A DNA stretch of 64,000 nt from Symbiodinium natans (Eukaryota; Sar; Dinophyceae; Suessiales; Symbiodiniaceae): assembly GCA_905221605.1 (NCBI GenBank), contig CAJNDS010002854.1, forward strand, positions 185,685-249,684, given 5' to 3'. A program made the position numbers and the translations under genes. The notes beneath the pieces were generated by a model that ran no database searches, was not told the origin of the DNA, and saw only the letters and a program-made list of their open reading frames with translations. Every line of letters begins with the position of its first letter. The stretch's first letter is position 1. Below are positions 30,771-42,268 of the stretch, piece by piece.

Positions 30771-31150
30771 ATGGTCTGTGTGTGATAGTGAAAACCGGCC
30801 GCTGCGCGGGGCAGTTAAGTTACATGGATCTTAAACTGCGTCACTTGCATAACACGGACCCTGCAGGTCGAGCAACGCAGTGAGGTTTCTGCCCTCATAG
30901 CACGCATCCGCGTGCTGCGAGGGCTATCCTGCTACTGTGTGGCAAAACAAGTCTTTGGTCTCAACTCTCTGTGCATTCACACAGTTGTCAACCTAACTGC
31001 CAGAGGGTGTACTGAGTGCTATGCTACTGCTGCGGCCCAGGCGCTTGTGTGGGGACTGTCCCCACGGACGCGTTGGGCAGTTTAGGTGACGGAGGTTCCT
31101 TGCCTTACGGCCTACCCATACTTTCGCTTAATGTCTGCACCAGACGTGCG
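30769..31150 (+). repeat. Right half of segmental duplication copy 2
   Basis: Matches 26134-26527 of copy 1, with one instead of two 98-bp units and about 90 extra bp at 31031-31120 containing TGGGGACTGTCCCCA, a small perfect palindromic hairpin. Confidence 0.88.
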
Positions 31151-31162
31151 ATTGGAATGAAT

Positions 31163-31389
31163 AGCAGTAGCAGTAGCAGTGTAGCAGTAGCAGTGTAGCA
31201 GTAGCAGTGTAGCAGTAGCAGTGTAGCAGTAGCAGTGTAGCAGTAGCAGTGTAGCAGTAGCAGTGTAGCAGTAGCAGTGTAGCAGTAGCAGTGTAGCAGT
31301 AGCAGTGTAGCAGTAGCAGTGAAGCAGTAGCAGTGTAGCAGTAGCAGTGTAGCAGTAGCAGTGTAGCAGTAGCAGTGTAGCAGTAGCAT
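31163..31389 (+). repeat. 14-bp tandem repeat (GTAGCAGTAGCAGT), about 16 copies
   Basis: Near-perfect array with a single T-to-A change (GAAGCAG near 31320). The period is not a multiple of three, so the 102-codon Leu/Tyr/Thr frame on minus is an artefact. Confidence 0.97.
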
Positions 31390-31921
31390 TGTTGAAATAT
31401 TTTTTGAGCGCAAAACTGTTTTTGATTTGGTTTGCGGTATTTTTGTATTTTTTCCTGACCTCTTCTGGCTCTTTGTTTGTCTCTGATTTTGCTTTTGTAT
31501 GTTTTCTGAATATTTGTGGTTCTATAGTGTTGTGAATCGTTTGACCCTTGCGGCTTCTATATATTTGTGAATCGTTTGACGCTTGACGCTGGCGGCTTCT
31601 AGAGACCAGAGGTTTTGGTTTACTTTGTTATACTGCAGCTGAGACGTCGAGCTTCATGGATTTTGCAACTGATGGATTCTGCAACTGTAAGGTCTGTTCT
31701 GTTCTGCTTCTTGCACAATTTTTTCTCGGAGGCTACAGACATAGCGGGAGAGTGCTTCGCACCCCCATTTTGCCGTTAGGCAAAAATCCAAGTGCTCTCA
31801 CTTTCAACACATGTCTGCAATTGTGACTTGCAATGTCGCAGAATGTGCATCAATCGTGTGGACCGCTTCTATTACTCAACAGTGAGCTGATCCTGCCCAA
31901 GTCTTAACTCATTCTGGGCCT
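31390..31921. other. Unassigned, T-rich
   Basis: Contains a short direct repeat, TGTGAATCGTTTGACGCTTG-like, at about 31530 and 31566. Nothing else recognised. Confidence 0.6.
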
Positions 31922-32400
31922 TCACGCATGCACCAGCTCTTCAGAACCCAATCCAACACAACTTATCAACTCCATCCATGTCAAGAAGTCCAGAGCTTTG
32001 GAAATGCAATCCTTCCATGACGAAAAGTCAATGGTCAGCAAACTCGGCAACCGCTCGTCTGACTGAGCAAACTCTTTAAACATCTTTTCCCAGGTGGAGG
32101 CTTGGGTGGGCTCGGGTAGCAACCCCGAAACATCGATCAAAGGGGTGCACCGGCGAAGCCCCAAAACGATGAACTGGTCATGTTGTTTGAGGCGGCGGAG
32201 GGCTGTTGTTGCATCATCCATTGTTGTTGTTGTTGTTGCACAGACGATGTCACAGTTCAGCTCGTCCAGGTCCTGCACTGGTCTTGTCAAAAACCCTGCA
32301 CCACAGGTGATGCAGGAATGCTGTTGTTCGCGATTCAGTGAGGTGGTGGGGTGGGGGTTTGCTTGTTTAAATTCAAACGTGTATTTTCGTAAATGCACCA
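31922..32400 (-). CDS. Hypothetical protein or exon of unknown function
   Basis: The minus frame is open through 31922 from the AG-rich tract above 32405. The part below about 32300 has balanced, protein-like composition (TALRRLKQHDQFIVLGLR, DVSGLLPEPTQASTWEKMFK, LTIDFSSWKDCISKALDFLT). I recognise no family. The upstream Ser/Leu repeat translation is only the GA microsatellite. There is no definite start; it could be the last exon of a gene whose other exons are not visible. Confidence 0.3.
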
Positions 32401-32404
32401 AACC

Positions 32405-32745
32405 CAGTGAGTGAGTGAGTGATGAGTGAGAGAGAAGAAGAGAGCAGGAGAGAGAGAGAGAGAGAGAGAGAGGCAGAGAACGAGAAAGTGAGAGCGAGAA
32501 TGGGAGAGAGCTAGATGGAGAAAGAGAGAGAGAGAGCGAGAGAGAGAGAGAGAGCCAGAGAGAGCGAGAGAGAGACAAAAATGAATGAGCCAGAGAGAGG
32601 AGAGATGAAAAAGAGAGATAAGATGAGGAGAGGAGAGGAGGGGAGAGGAGAGGAGAGGAGGGTCGAGAAGAGGAGAGGCGAGGCGAGGCGAGGCGAGGCT
32701 AGGGGAGGAGAGGGGAGGAGAGGAAGAGGAGAGATGCAAATAAAA
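32405..32745 (+). repeat. (GA)n / GGAGAGGAGA microsatellite
   Basis: Purine-only tract on plus: GA and GAGC repeats to about 32600, then GGGAGAGGAGA and AGGCGAGGCG units. Confidence 0.97.
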
Positions 32746-35700
32746 AACACATCATGCTCGCTTAAGTTCCTGGATGTTGCGCAGGGCACATTTAGAGTGA
32801 CCATGCATGCTGTTGCAGATCTTTAATCTGATGCGTTGGGTAGTTTTGATGCAATGCTTTTTTGAAGTTTTGGCAGATGTTGTTTATTTTCGCATGCAAG
32901 ATTGGGCAGTCATAGTTTGAGATTGGCAACTCGCTGCAGTCAAGCTTAGTGCAGATGGCATTGTTTGTGAACACATGGGAACCCGGGCCGACCGGATGGA
33001 GACTTCTGCGCCAGTTGAATATCAGCCGTGAGGCACAAAGGCGGCATTGAAGTTGACAGCCTATGCAGCGGACTACTTTACTATGCCAACTTGACAGAAC
33101 AACGTTGTGGTATTTTGACGCTTGGGCAACTTGCATTCATGGTGATCAGGCCAATTTTCCCTGTGGTGGTGCAAGGCTTTCAAGTATTGAAGCAGGGGTG
33201 TATCTACATGTTTGTAAACGTGTGGCGAGCAGCTTACATCAACGCAGTGACACGTCATCCCAGCAGCCATGTCCTCCTACAAGTCCACCCTTCGTTTCTG
33301 CCAGCTTCTTACGGCACGTCTTTTAAAACAGAGGGCTTGCGCTGGGCACCAAGGTCCTGGTTGCAACAATTCCAATTGGATGATGGGCAAGAACGAGAAG
33401 ATGGAGCCGCTGTGCATTATTGCCAGCCTCATGTTAGCCAGTCCATGGTGCGCTTGAGCAGGAACTTGTCTTCACTTGCAAAGTTTGCGAATGCATGGAG
33501 GTGGGTCGAGCTATACTCACATGCTCATGCTCGTATAGATTGTTTTGGCCAGGTTGTGTCCATGGAGGGGCAGGCGAGAGATCTTCGCAGAGTGGAAAAT
33601 TTAATCGCCTTGTGCACAGTGTTTGTTCATGCATATGTACATCGGTTCAATACGTGTCCGATGCACAAACAGTGTACATCTAACGTAGATGGTGTATTGT
33701 CGCGGAGTCAAGCATGTCGATCTCGGTCAGGACGCAAATGAAGCAGGTAGCAAGAAGCGGATGGACGACTTGTGTGTCTTTCGACATGATGTTCTCTTCG
33801 TGGCCAAGGTCGTTGTGCGAAGCAACCTAAACTTGTACGTTTGACCATATGATCATGCCAGCAAGCTGCATGCTGTGCAGGAATCCATCATCGTCATGCC
33901 GGATGTAATCCATGATCCCACGTTGCCTCGGGTCAGCCCAAAGCACCATCAAGTAACAAGCGCGAAATGCTTCCAACAGCAATGGACAGGTCTACGACTA
34001 TGACTGCCATGTTTGTGGGCATCATGAGGCTGGCGCTCATCGTTTTGCACATCGTGGTTATGCCGCGCATGGAATAACATTACACGAACAAACAAAACGG
34101 GTTTTCGGCTTTTTGCATCGAGCTGCAGCAGTACTCCTTGGTCACAGATTGACACGCTGGGGAGGCTGTGTTTTATCGGCTGTCAGAAACCATTGTGAGT
34201 GATGCGATGGCCATCATCTACGTTTGCTGCAAGCAGGGGCCTCGGGTCTGAGCTTCCGATTGCTGACTTTCAGCGGCCCGAAGTCGGAGACGTCGCAACA
34301 CGTCGCAAGTGTGTGGCATAGATGTGGGGATCTGAGTCAGGTGTTCCAATTGGAGAACAGAAGGCCGAGAGGTGCAGGGTGGCATGCGTTTTAAGGCTTT
34401 GGGCTGACAAAACGACAGATGTCCCCAACATGCCCCGAGGTCCAGTATTCTGTACCAGAAGGGCTCGATCGCCCTGGAATGGCGGAGAAAACCGGGAACG
34501 ACAAAAGTGGCGGCCGCAAGCTGGCCGAAATGGACTAAACCACCGCTGTTGCCGAGCCAAAACAGTTGCTTGCAAGCAGCGCGCGCATTCCTAGGCATCC
34601 TTGATTTTCTGTTCAAGAGCTTTATCTTTTCAATCTCTCCCTGCAAAACAGGCCTACACAGATGCAAACCTTCTTTGATGTGCTTTTGCAGGACGTCAAA
34701 CCGGACTAGGCGAACAGTGATTCTCCGATTCGGGAAAGCAGAGATTCTGCAATGTCAAGCCAAGCATCTTGTTTTTTGGGTTCGCTAAATGAAAATGCAG
34801 AAGTCTGAGATCCGTGTGAAAAATCGAGAGGTGGAGAGGTGCAAGAATCTGCAAACGATTTCGCGCAAGGTCTGTGGCAATTCCGTAAAGCAAGGCAGCA
34901 GAAGGCGTTTTGCCATGCTGTAGCTCAAGACAACAGGTTCAACGCTGTGTACCGCAACTACTTGCAACCACAAACTTGTTATGGATAAGGGTCTTCAGAA
35001 GGTCCGAGATTGCTCGGCTGTTCTCATGCCATAGCATGCTACAGTCAGTTTGACGTCCTGGTGGCTCAAAAGCTCGGCAATCGCCCAGGGTGTTTTTAGG
35101 AACGTTCATCAGTCGTTTTGGCCCGTACAGCACGAACCAGCATACAGTCAACGCTCACATGCTGTGCCACTGGTAATAATGCCTACAAGTTTGTGCTGTA
35201 AAAGCCAGGCTACTGCCATGGAGGCACTGGAAAGCCTGAATGTTCATCAGGCCCGCCGGTACCTGCCTGCTTGCCTTGGCCGGCAACCTCAGCGCGTTCA
35301 CAGCACTGTGGAGTGCATAGTGGAGTCTTTGGAGTATTGTCGGCACTGCGCTCCATCCTTTGAATCATTTTAGATACTTCCGCTGACCGAAGCCGGAGAG
35401 ACCTGGAGGGAACGCACAAAGAGGGATTTTCATCACAAAGTGCCGGAAAGTGCCGGAAAGCGTTGCAATATGTTGCAACCGGAGCAAGTGAAGTACAAAG
35501 GTACTAACAGGTACCAACGTAAACGTAGTATACGAAGCTCCGTTTGCCGTTTCGAGCTTGCATTTTTGCAGCCTTGAAACTCGGCAAACGAACGATTAAG
35601 TAGGGCCGAGCGTGTCGAGCAAGGTCCTGTTTGTGGAAGCTGGATGGCCATGGGTTTTGGCCTGAAACTCTGTATTTTTCTGCGCGACTGCAGCAGCTTT

Positions 35701-37434
35701 CCTCGACACTCAGGCAGACGCTGCAACGAGCGATGGTACCCTACAGGCTCAGTTGTTGCCTGACGTCTGCAGATTGTGTTCCGTGAGTGTTCCGTGAAAT
35801 TCTGCGAGGTGAGTGCAGAGCTCCAGCCTGGCCAGCCCCGTTTCATACAGGAGAACGTCTTCAAAGGACCAACAGGCTTCGCACCCGCGCGGTTTCGCCT
35901 TCCTCAGGACCTCCCGGCCTTTGTGAGCCGCTGCTTTCCGATTCGGGTGCCATCGGTGCAGAAGGTCCGTGCGCGCTCCCCGGCTCAGCTTTTCCGCTTG
36001 TGGTGCAAAATGGTTCAAGAGTATGTGGCTCTGACTTGCCCTTTGGTTGTTGCAAGTTTTTGGTGCACGTTCGCAGGTGGTGGCATCTGTGGTCAGCTTG
36101 GCAGGATTTCCCGCTCTGCAAGGCAGTCTTTCAACTGCACTCCAGTCCAGATGCGCTTGACCCGCAAGGACCTAAAGATCATCCTAGGATTCTTGATCGT
36201 AAAGACGAGCTGGCTGATTGAGGGCAATGCCAGATGCAACTCCAAATCATGTTTGATTTGATCTCATAAGAATCTGTCACCCCCCCCCTAGAAAAGCTGA
36301 AGAATTTGCTGCTTGCGTCTGGAGCTTTGTGGTACACATTTGAGTGCGCTTCCAGCAGAAGGCGCGAGAGAGGGAGAGAGAGAGAGAGACAGCACAGTCC
36401 GACCCAGGCCAATGAGCCGAGGCCTTTTGAGAAGAGCGGGATAGTTGAGCATGGAATTGGGGGATCGGGGGATCGGGGGATCGGGTGACGGCGTGGAGCT
36501 TTCTATCGACCCAACTGTGTAACTCAAGCCTTCGGGCGGCCCCTCCAATGGGGAGAGAGAGAGAGAGAGAGAGCGAGCGGATGCTTTTGCACCCTGGCCT
36601 CCTCTTAGGTTGGAATCCGATATCGCCGCAGAACAGCTCTGAGACAGGCTATGAGACTTTGGACGAGGCTTTGTGCGGCACAGTGCAGCTCCTTGATGCT
36701 CGGTGCATTCTTGCCAGGTGTTTGACAACACTTTGGTCAAAGATGCCATCTTCCTGTGTGTGAGAACTTTCTCCAGCCAAGGCTCTGTCTTCGTCTTCAT
36801 GTGAAGCACTTTCTGTTTGCCTTGTTCTTCTGCAACAAGAATCTATGCTAATCATGCCTGCTTGTGAGTCGCCAAACAAACAAAACAAAAACTACAGATT
36901 TTCTACTTTCTCGGAGCTCGCGGGCTCGGGGAAAAACAATGCGTGAGTGTGACCTCTAGAAACAGACCGGCTTAAAGAATGATGTGCAGAGCGGTTTGAG
37001 TTCTAGTGGGACAGGCACGAGGTGCGGAGCGTTTTGTTCAAGCTATTTGTTGTCCCTACGTTCAGCGTGGTTTGCCTGGGCATTTTGGATGGCCCACCGG
37101 CTGTCTACAATGTGGGTCAGAAAACGCTTGCTTGCACCCATACATTTCAGGATGGCAAAGGCTCGGCTAAGTAAAGGCTGCTGCCAAGGAAATGTTCTGT
37201 TTCTGGACCACAACCCTGCCAATGTGTGGATATAACGAGGGCCTTGAATCTCCTGCGTTGCCCTCATCTCTGGCATGCCCGAAACTATTCGATCAGGGTC
37301 TTGACAACTGCCCAAGCAGGATCTGGCATAGTTGTACACGCTTGCGCGCACCGCCTCGGCAGCCGGTCCAGCCCACGTCCCAAGGCCCAAGAAATTCGAA
37401 CAGGCTCATGGCAAGGTTTCACGGGGGAGGGGTC
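32746..37434. other. Unassigned 4.7 kb
   Basis: Contains long frames without recognised domains. 33028-33741 plus is 237 codons with no ATG. At 33985-34210 a plus frame following a CAG|G junction is His/Cys-rich (YDYDCHVCGHHEAGAHRF). 35776-36261 plus overlaps another open frame (35787-36221). Two GA microsatellites lie at about 36365-36390 and 36558-36575, and a GGGGGATC triplet repeat near 36455-36485. No RNA genes or mobile-element motifs seen. Confidence 0.5.
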
Positions 37435-38034
37435 TCAGGGGTTCAGGGGGTTCGGGGGGGTGTCCCAGGAGGGTCCCGAAAAGGTCCCAGGATTTGAGGC
37501 CGGATCTTGGTCTGCTTGTTCAAGATACCTCTCGGCTGGAAGCCGAGGTGAATTTCTCGGGTCGCACGTTGCCCGGACACGCAAGTCCTGTCTGTTTCGG
37601 GTTGGGGTGTTTGGCCCCGCTAATGCGCCGCTAGTGTCACTGTTGCATTGGCCCGACGACAGGTTGGTGCAGACACGCCTCGACAACCTTGTTCGCCAGA
37701 ATGGAAGCAAAGCTATGTATGAGAAGCATTGATTCAAGAGTCTCAAGAGAGCTTCGCCCCGGCGAAAACCCCATACATTGACATAAACAATCGCTCGTGG
37801 GAAGCGCTCCACCCGTTCATGCCCGCGAATTCCCGAGCTACGCTCCATCCAAGCCCGCATCCCAAGGGCCCGGGCTCTTGAGCATCCAAATGCGTCCACC
37901 AGTTCAAACACGCTCTCCGCCCATCCAGCCATGCGCTCCTCTTCTTCCGTCGGAGGCTCCTCCGTCGGAGGCCAAACGTTCCTCTTCAGGAAGACAATGA
38001 ATGTCCGTGCTGTGAGAGTACGGACTTGTTGTGT
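37435..38034 (-). CDS. Hypothetical protein exon, about 195 codons
   Basis: The minus frame is open from about 38034 through ATG 37932 to a stop at 37435. Above the ATG it reads ARTFIVFLKRNVWPPTEEPP then a Glu run, and below it AGWAESVFELVDAFGCSRAR, ALGMRAWMERSS and FPRAIVYVNVWGFRRGEALL. This has the look of a true exon: aromatic-containing helices and an acidic linker continuous across the ATG, implying the real start lies upstream. I know no matching family. The last ~60 codons are Pro/Asn/Arg-rich and may be intron read-through. Confidence 0.35.
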   Translation of the reverse strand, partial: TQQVRTLTARTFIVFLKRNVWPPTEEPPTEEEERMAGWAESVFELVDAFGCSRARALGMRAWMERSSGIRGHERVERFPRAIVYVNVWGFRRGEALLRLLNQCFSYIALLPFWRTRLSRRVCTNLSSGQCNSDTSGALAGPNTPTRNRQDLRVRATCDPRNSPRLPAERYLEQADQDPASNPGTFSGPSWDTPPNPLNP

Positions 38035-38975
38035 TCGCTAGTTTCTCGACAAGGCGCCCCTTCCGACTTGGTGTTGCTGTGGCAGTTGGGTGGGAAAGGT
38101 GACATAGCAACTACATGCCTTTTATGGCTGTTTTCTTGCAGTTTCTTCAGATCCTTACGGACATGCTGAAGCATGCATATGCAAAAAGCAAAGCGCACCT
38201 GTGAGTACTAGCCCTGCAAGCAACTTGAGCTTGCACGTGAAATGATGTTTGGCATCAGATGCCACTTGGCCCCATGCCACTAGACGCCTTGCTGATCAGT
38301 GTGAGCTTTCGGACATTCACATGTGTGTTTTGGCAGGTTGTGATGCAATTCTCACGGGCTTCGCAAGACCATACCCTGACAAGGCGATCTCCGCGCTTTG
38401 AGCATGTGTACTTGATGCAGCTTTCGTGAGTGATGTTTGGTTTTCTTCTGTGCAGGACCATGTTCCCTTCGTTCAGCTGAGGCGGCTGGAGAGCAAACGT
38501 AGACTTTGATGGTTAAAGGCTTTTGCGCTACTCTGATTCCCAGGCTCAACTATCCTTCGATTTGGCCTTTGGGAGGAAGTCCTATCCTGAATTCCAGCAT
38601 GTGTCAAGAAGGCAATAGGCACCGGAGCCTACTCGTACCCCACGAATGCAGGTGATTCGCAAGCTGTCCCATGCCGACATCTAAAGAAACGGGCAAGGAT
38701 ATGGAAGAAAGTCGGCTGTATGGAAGAAACAAAATGAGCGGGTAAGATATGATGCTCACCGGGTCGTGAGTTGCCATCACAACTCTCAGGTGACTCCCCT
38801 GCCAAGGTTGGATTCGTAGCCAAGGTGCGCTGCATCTGTGTGGCTTCGTACTGCAACTGATGCGTTTCAGAATCCCAGGCTGACTTCTTGGAGGACCTGC
38901 GTACCTCCCGCATGTCGTCAGGCTTGAAAATTACCCAAACAGTGCTTGCACAATGGGGTTCTTACGTTCAGGGTA
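38035..38975. other. Unassigned spacer
   Basis: No frame above 94 codons and no repeat or RNA recognised. Confidence 0.6.
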
Positions 38976-39620
38976 AAGGAATTGGTTGCTGACCGCAACG
39001 GCGCGCGCGGCGGCGGGACGGGGCCTTGGTTTCGATGCTGCCGCTGTGGTTTCGCGCGAATTCCGTTGCATTTCGAGGGGCTCCCGCTGTGGTTTCGCGC
39101 GAATTCCGGCCTCTCGTGGCCTCTTCAGGCCTGTTCTGGGGGGGCCATTTAGGTTGCCGACCGCAACGGCGCGCGCGGTGGGACGGGGCCTTGCCGCGGT
39201 GGTTTCGCGCGAATTCCGTTGCATTTCGATGCTGTGGTTTCGCGCTAATTCCGGCCTCTCGTGGCCTCTTCAGGCCTCTTCTGGGGGCCACTTAGGTTGC
39301 TGTGGTTTCGAGCGAATTCCGTTGCATTTCGATGCTCCCGCTGTGGTTTGCGCGAATTTCGGCCTCTCGTGGCCTCTTCAGGCCTCTTCTGGGGGGGGCA
39401 CTTAGGTTGCCGACCGCAACGGCGCGCGTGAGACGGGGCCTTGGTTTCGACGCTCCCGCTGTGGTTTCGCGCGAATTCCGTTGCGTTTCGATGCTCCCGC
39501 TGTGGTTTCGCGCGAATTCCGTTGCATTTCGAGGGGCTCCCGCTGTGGTTTCGCGCGAATTCCGGCCTCTCGTGGCCTCTTCAGGCCTCTTCCACTTAGG
39601 TTGCCGACCGCAACGGTGGG
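38976..39620 (+). repeat. ~140-bp tandem satellite with GGTTTCGCGCGAATTCC core
   Basis: Four to five diverged units, each with GGTTGCCGACCGCAACGGCG, one to three copies of TGTGGTTTCGCGCGAATTCC, then GGCCTCTCGTGGCCTCTTCA. Units differ mainly by gain or loss of the inner ~50-bp GGTTTCGCGCGAATTCCGTT block, i.e. a higher-order repeat. Confidence 0.92.
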
Positions 39621-39656
39621 CACGGTGAGACCACCTGGGTGCAGGATCAAGAAAAA

Positions 39657-39682
39657 CACAGGGTTTAGGGGTTTAGGGTCCA
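39657..39682 (+). repeat. Three telomere-like GGGTTTAGGG units
   Basis: AGGGTTTAGGGGTTTAGGG, G-rich strand on plus. Confidence 0.75.
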
Positions 39683-42124
39683 CCCTACGGCTGGGTGCCG
39701 GGGGGTAGTATTATGGGGTAGCGATTTTGGGGTTGAGCATTATGATCATCAGCTGGGTCTTTTGGCCCCCAAGTTCCACACGCGTGCAAACCCGAATCCC
39801 CCAGTGGTTGGCGTCTTTTTGACCCCCAAGAGAATTCGGCCCCCACGAACTTTTGTGATTTTTGTCCCCGGGAGTGTCGGTGCTCTGCTGGCCTTCTTTG
39901 GCCTTTTCTGGCCCTCCTCACTGTTTGGGGTCTACGCCGGCATAATACTAATCCAACGCCCCACTGTGCCATAGAATGCATGTTTGTACAATTGATTGCT
40001 TTGTCACTGCATGTAGCAAAGGCTAACCAAAACTGTATCTGCTGCATAGCACTGCAAAGACAGCAGAGCTGCAGCTGTCTCTCTCCGCACGTCTCCAAAT
40101 TTTGCTTCGCAAGGATGTCAGGCTCGTCGTGTTTCCTCTGAACGGGTACTTCGAGGCAGGTTAAAACATTGTCACAAGGTGTGACGTGTTTGACTTCAAG
40201 TGTGCTCTGGAGACTTCTGAGGTGAAAGTCTACCGACTGGGTGGTGCGTTTTCAAGCAATGCAAGTTCTTGCGCTGGCATCGACCCCCAGTCGGATGTGC
40301 AGAAGTCATAGAAGTCATTGCCTGTTACCTGTTGCCAAAAACTTTTCTCTCGTTGTCAAAGAAGGCAACGCCATCACGGTCGCGAACGTTTCCAGCGGAC
40401 TTCTTGTTGCAGAACCGGCCTGTGCTTGCCAGTGCTGCGGTGGCAGCAACAAGATCAACAAGCTGGATTAGTCTCTTGGACGAGCAGGCCGACGTCCATC
40501 CGCAGCCAGACGGAGAACTCGCCGAGTTAGAGCCGGAGGTCTGCATCATGATATTCGGGGCAGGGGCTGCGGCCCCGGATGTCCCAAGTTGCGGCACAGT
40601 GACGTAGTGGCTCGCAGCAGTTCCTTGCTGCAAAGCTGAGACAGTCTCCATCAATGTGGGTCCACGTTACCCTGGGCCTTTTCTGGCCCCAGCCATCTGC
40701 TGAGTGATGCTGCGTGCACTAGATGCAGACTTGATGCAAACTTGATGCAGACTTGATGCAGACTAGATGCAGACTAGATGCAGAGATGTACTGTTGGCCT
40801 TGGCATTCTTGGCCTGAGGCTGTCCCTCACGCAGGTCCCATGCCAAGTTTCGTGCACCTGAGGGGCAGTTGTTTTGTTTTTTCTGAAATCCCAGGCCGAT
40901 TGACCGGAGGCATTTGCGAGGCTTCAAGGATTCCAGACCGCCAAGACTGCCAAGACAAACTTTGTGCTCTGTCTGCCATGAGCTTGCAGGATTCTGGTGA
41001 AAGATGGCGTCGATGTGACGGTGCTACCTTGTGCCATCTTGCTTGTGGTTTGCGGCACGTTGTTATTACCTGAAAATGCGATAGTGCCTGTATACCGCCC
41101 TTGACTTCTCAGCTTTGCCCTGTCAAGGTGACGGCTGCAGCTCATGATGCTTCAGAGTTGGCGCGAATCCTAGACGAATCCTAGGAACTGTGCCTTGGCT
41201 TTACGGACCTCTGCCATCCGGACAGACGATTTCGGCCATGCTGACAGCAGATGCTCTGCAGGCGCTTCTGGGTGTTGCAGCGTAAGCTTTGCTTGCGTAA
41301 GCTTTCGTAGAATCATCGAAGGAAAAGACATGAAAAGGCCTCCATGACCTGACCAGGCCTCGATTGTCAATCGTTGGAGCGGTGAGGTGCCGCCAGGCGA
41401 ATGCAAAGAAGATAAAACTGCGAAAGCAACAGAGATATAATGAGATATACATAGATAAATTTGAAGTTGGAAAAGCTGCAGCTCCAGTCTGGAATCTTCA
41501 TTGTGAGAGGTGGGACCGGAGCAGCCTTGTTGATATCCAGCCCGGAACTCGGACAAAGGACTTAGGAACAGGCGCTGCTGGAGTCGCTTCAGGCAGTGAT
41601 GTGGCTGCAGCCCGCAAGCTCACTTCGAAAACTTCGAAGGAGGAGTTTTTTGGATAGTTTTTTGCCTTCGAGATCTCATGTTGTAGATCTAGAAGTTGAC
41701 TGCCTTGCAGGAGAGTATTTCCATTATGGTTTGTCGTTCGAACGGCTCGAACCTGTCCAGTGCCCAACAGGCGAGCTTCTGATATCTTCCGTGCAAGCTT
41801 TTTGCTTTCAGAAAGATATCGAAAAGTTGCAAGGCAGAGTTTTGGATCACCGCTGTGACGGATACGGGTGTGGTGACCTTGAAGGCCTGAAGACATGAAC
41901 TCGTCTGTCTTAGCATCGTAGCCAAGCACTGCCCAAGTCATGAGGACGGTGTTGCAGCCCACTCCTCCGTACCACCACGGGCATTTTCAGATGGCTCGTG
42001 GAAGGCATGGCGATCTGCTCACTTGCCTTTTCTTAGGGCTTCCTGCTGTTCAGGTCACATGGCGGGAGTTCCGTGTCCTCATCCCCGGTGGTCAAAAGAA
42101 GCCGGTGCAGGTGCCAACGTGTCT
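39683..42124. other. Unassigned; minor tandem repeat and possible exons
   Basis: A GACT(T/A)GATGCA repeat (five copies) lies at 40735-40785. Frames of interest without known domains: 40325-40654 minus (LIQLVDLVAATAALASTGRF) and 41650-41898 plus (VVDLEVDCLAGEYFHYGLSF). Either could be an exon; neither has a supporting neighbour. Confidence 0.45.
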
Positions 42125-42268
42125 GTTCTCACAGTTCTCACAGTTCTCACAGTTCTCACAGTTCTCACAGTTCTCACAGTTCTCACAGTTCTCACAGTTC
42201 TCACAGTTCTCACAGTTCTCACAGTTCTCACAGTTCTCACAGTTCTCACAGTTCTCGCAGTTCTCACA
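42125..42268 (+). repeat. 9-bp tandem repeat (AGTTCTCAC), 16 copies
   Basis: Almost perfect array; one C-to-G variant near 42257. The period is a multiple of three and the unit lacks stops, so Ser/Gln/Phe and Thr/Val/Arg tripeptide frames run through it on both strands. Confidence 0.98.

Noticed and set aside
31105-31413. Leu/Tyr/Thr repeat protein on minus
   Set aside because: Translation of a 14-bp microsatellite.
42125-42268. CRISPR-like array (regular 9-bp repeats)
   Set aside because: The repeats are directly adjacent with no unique spacers; it is a simple minisatellite.
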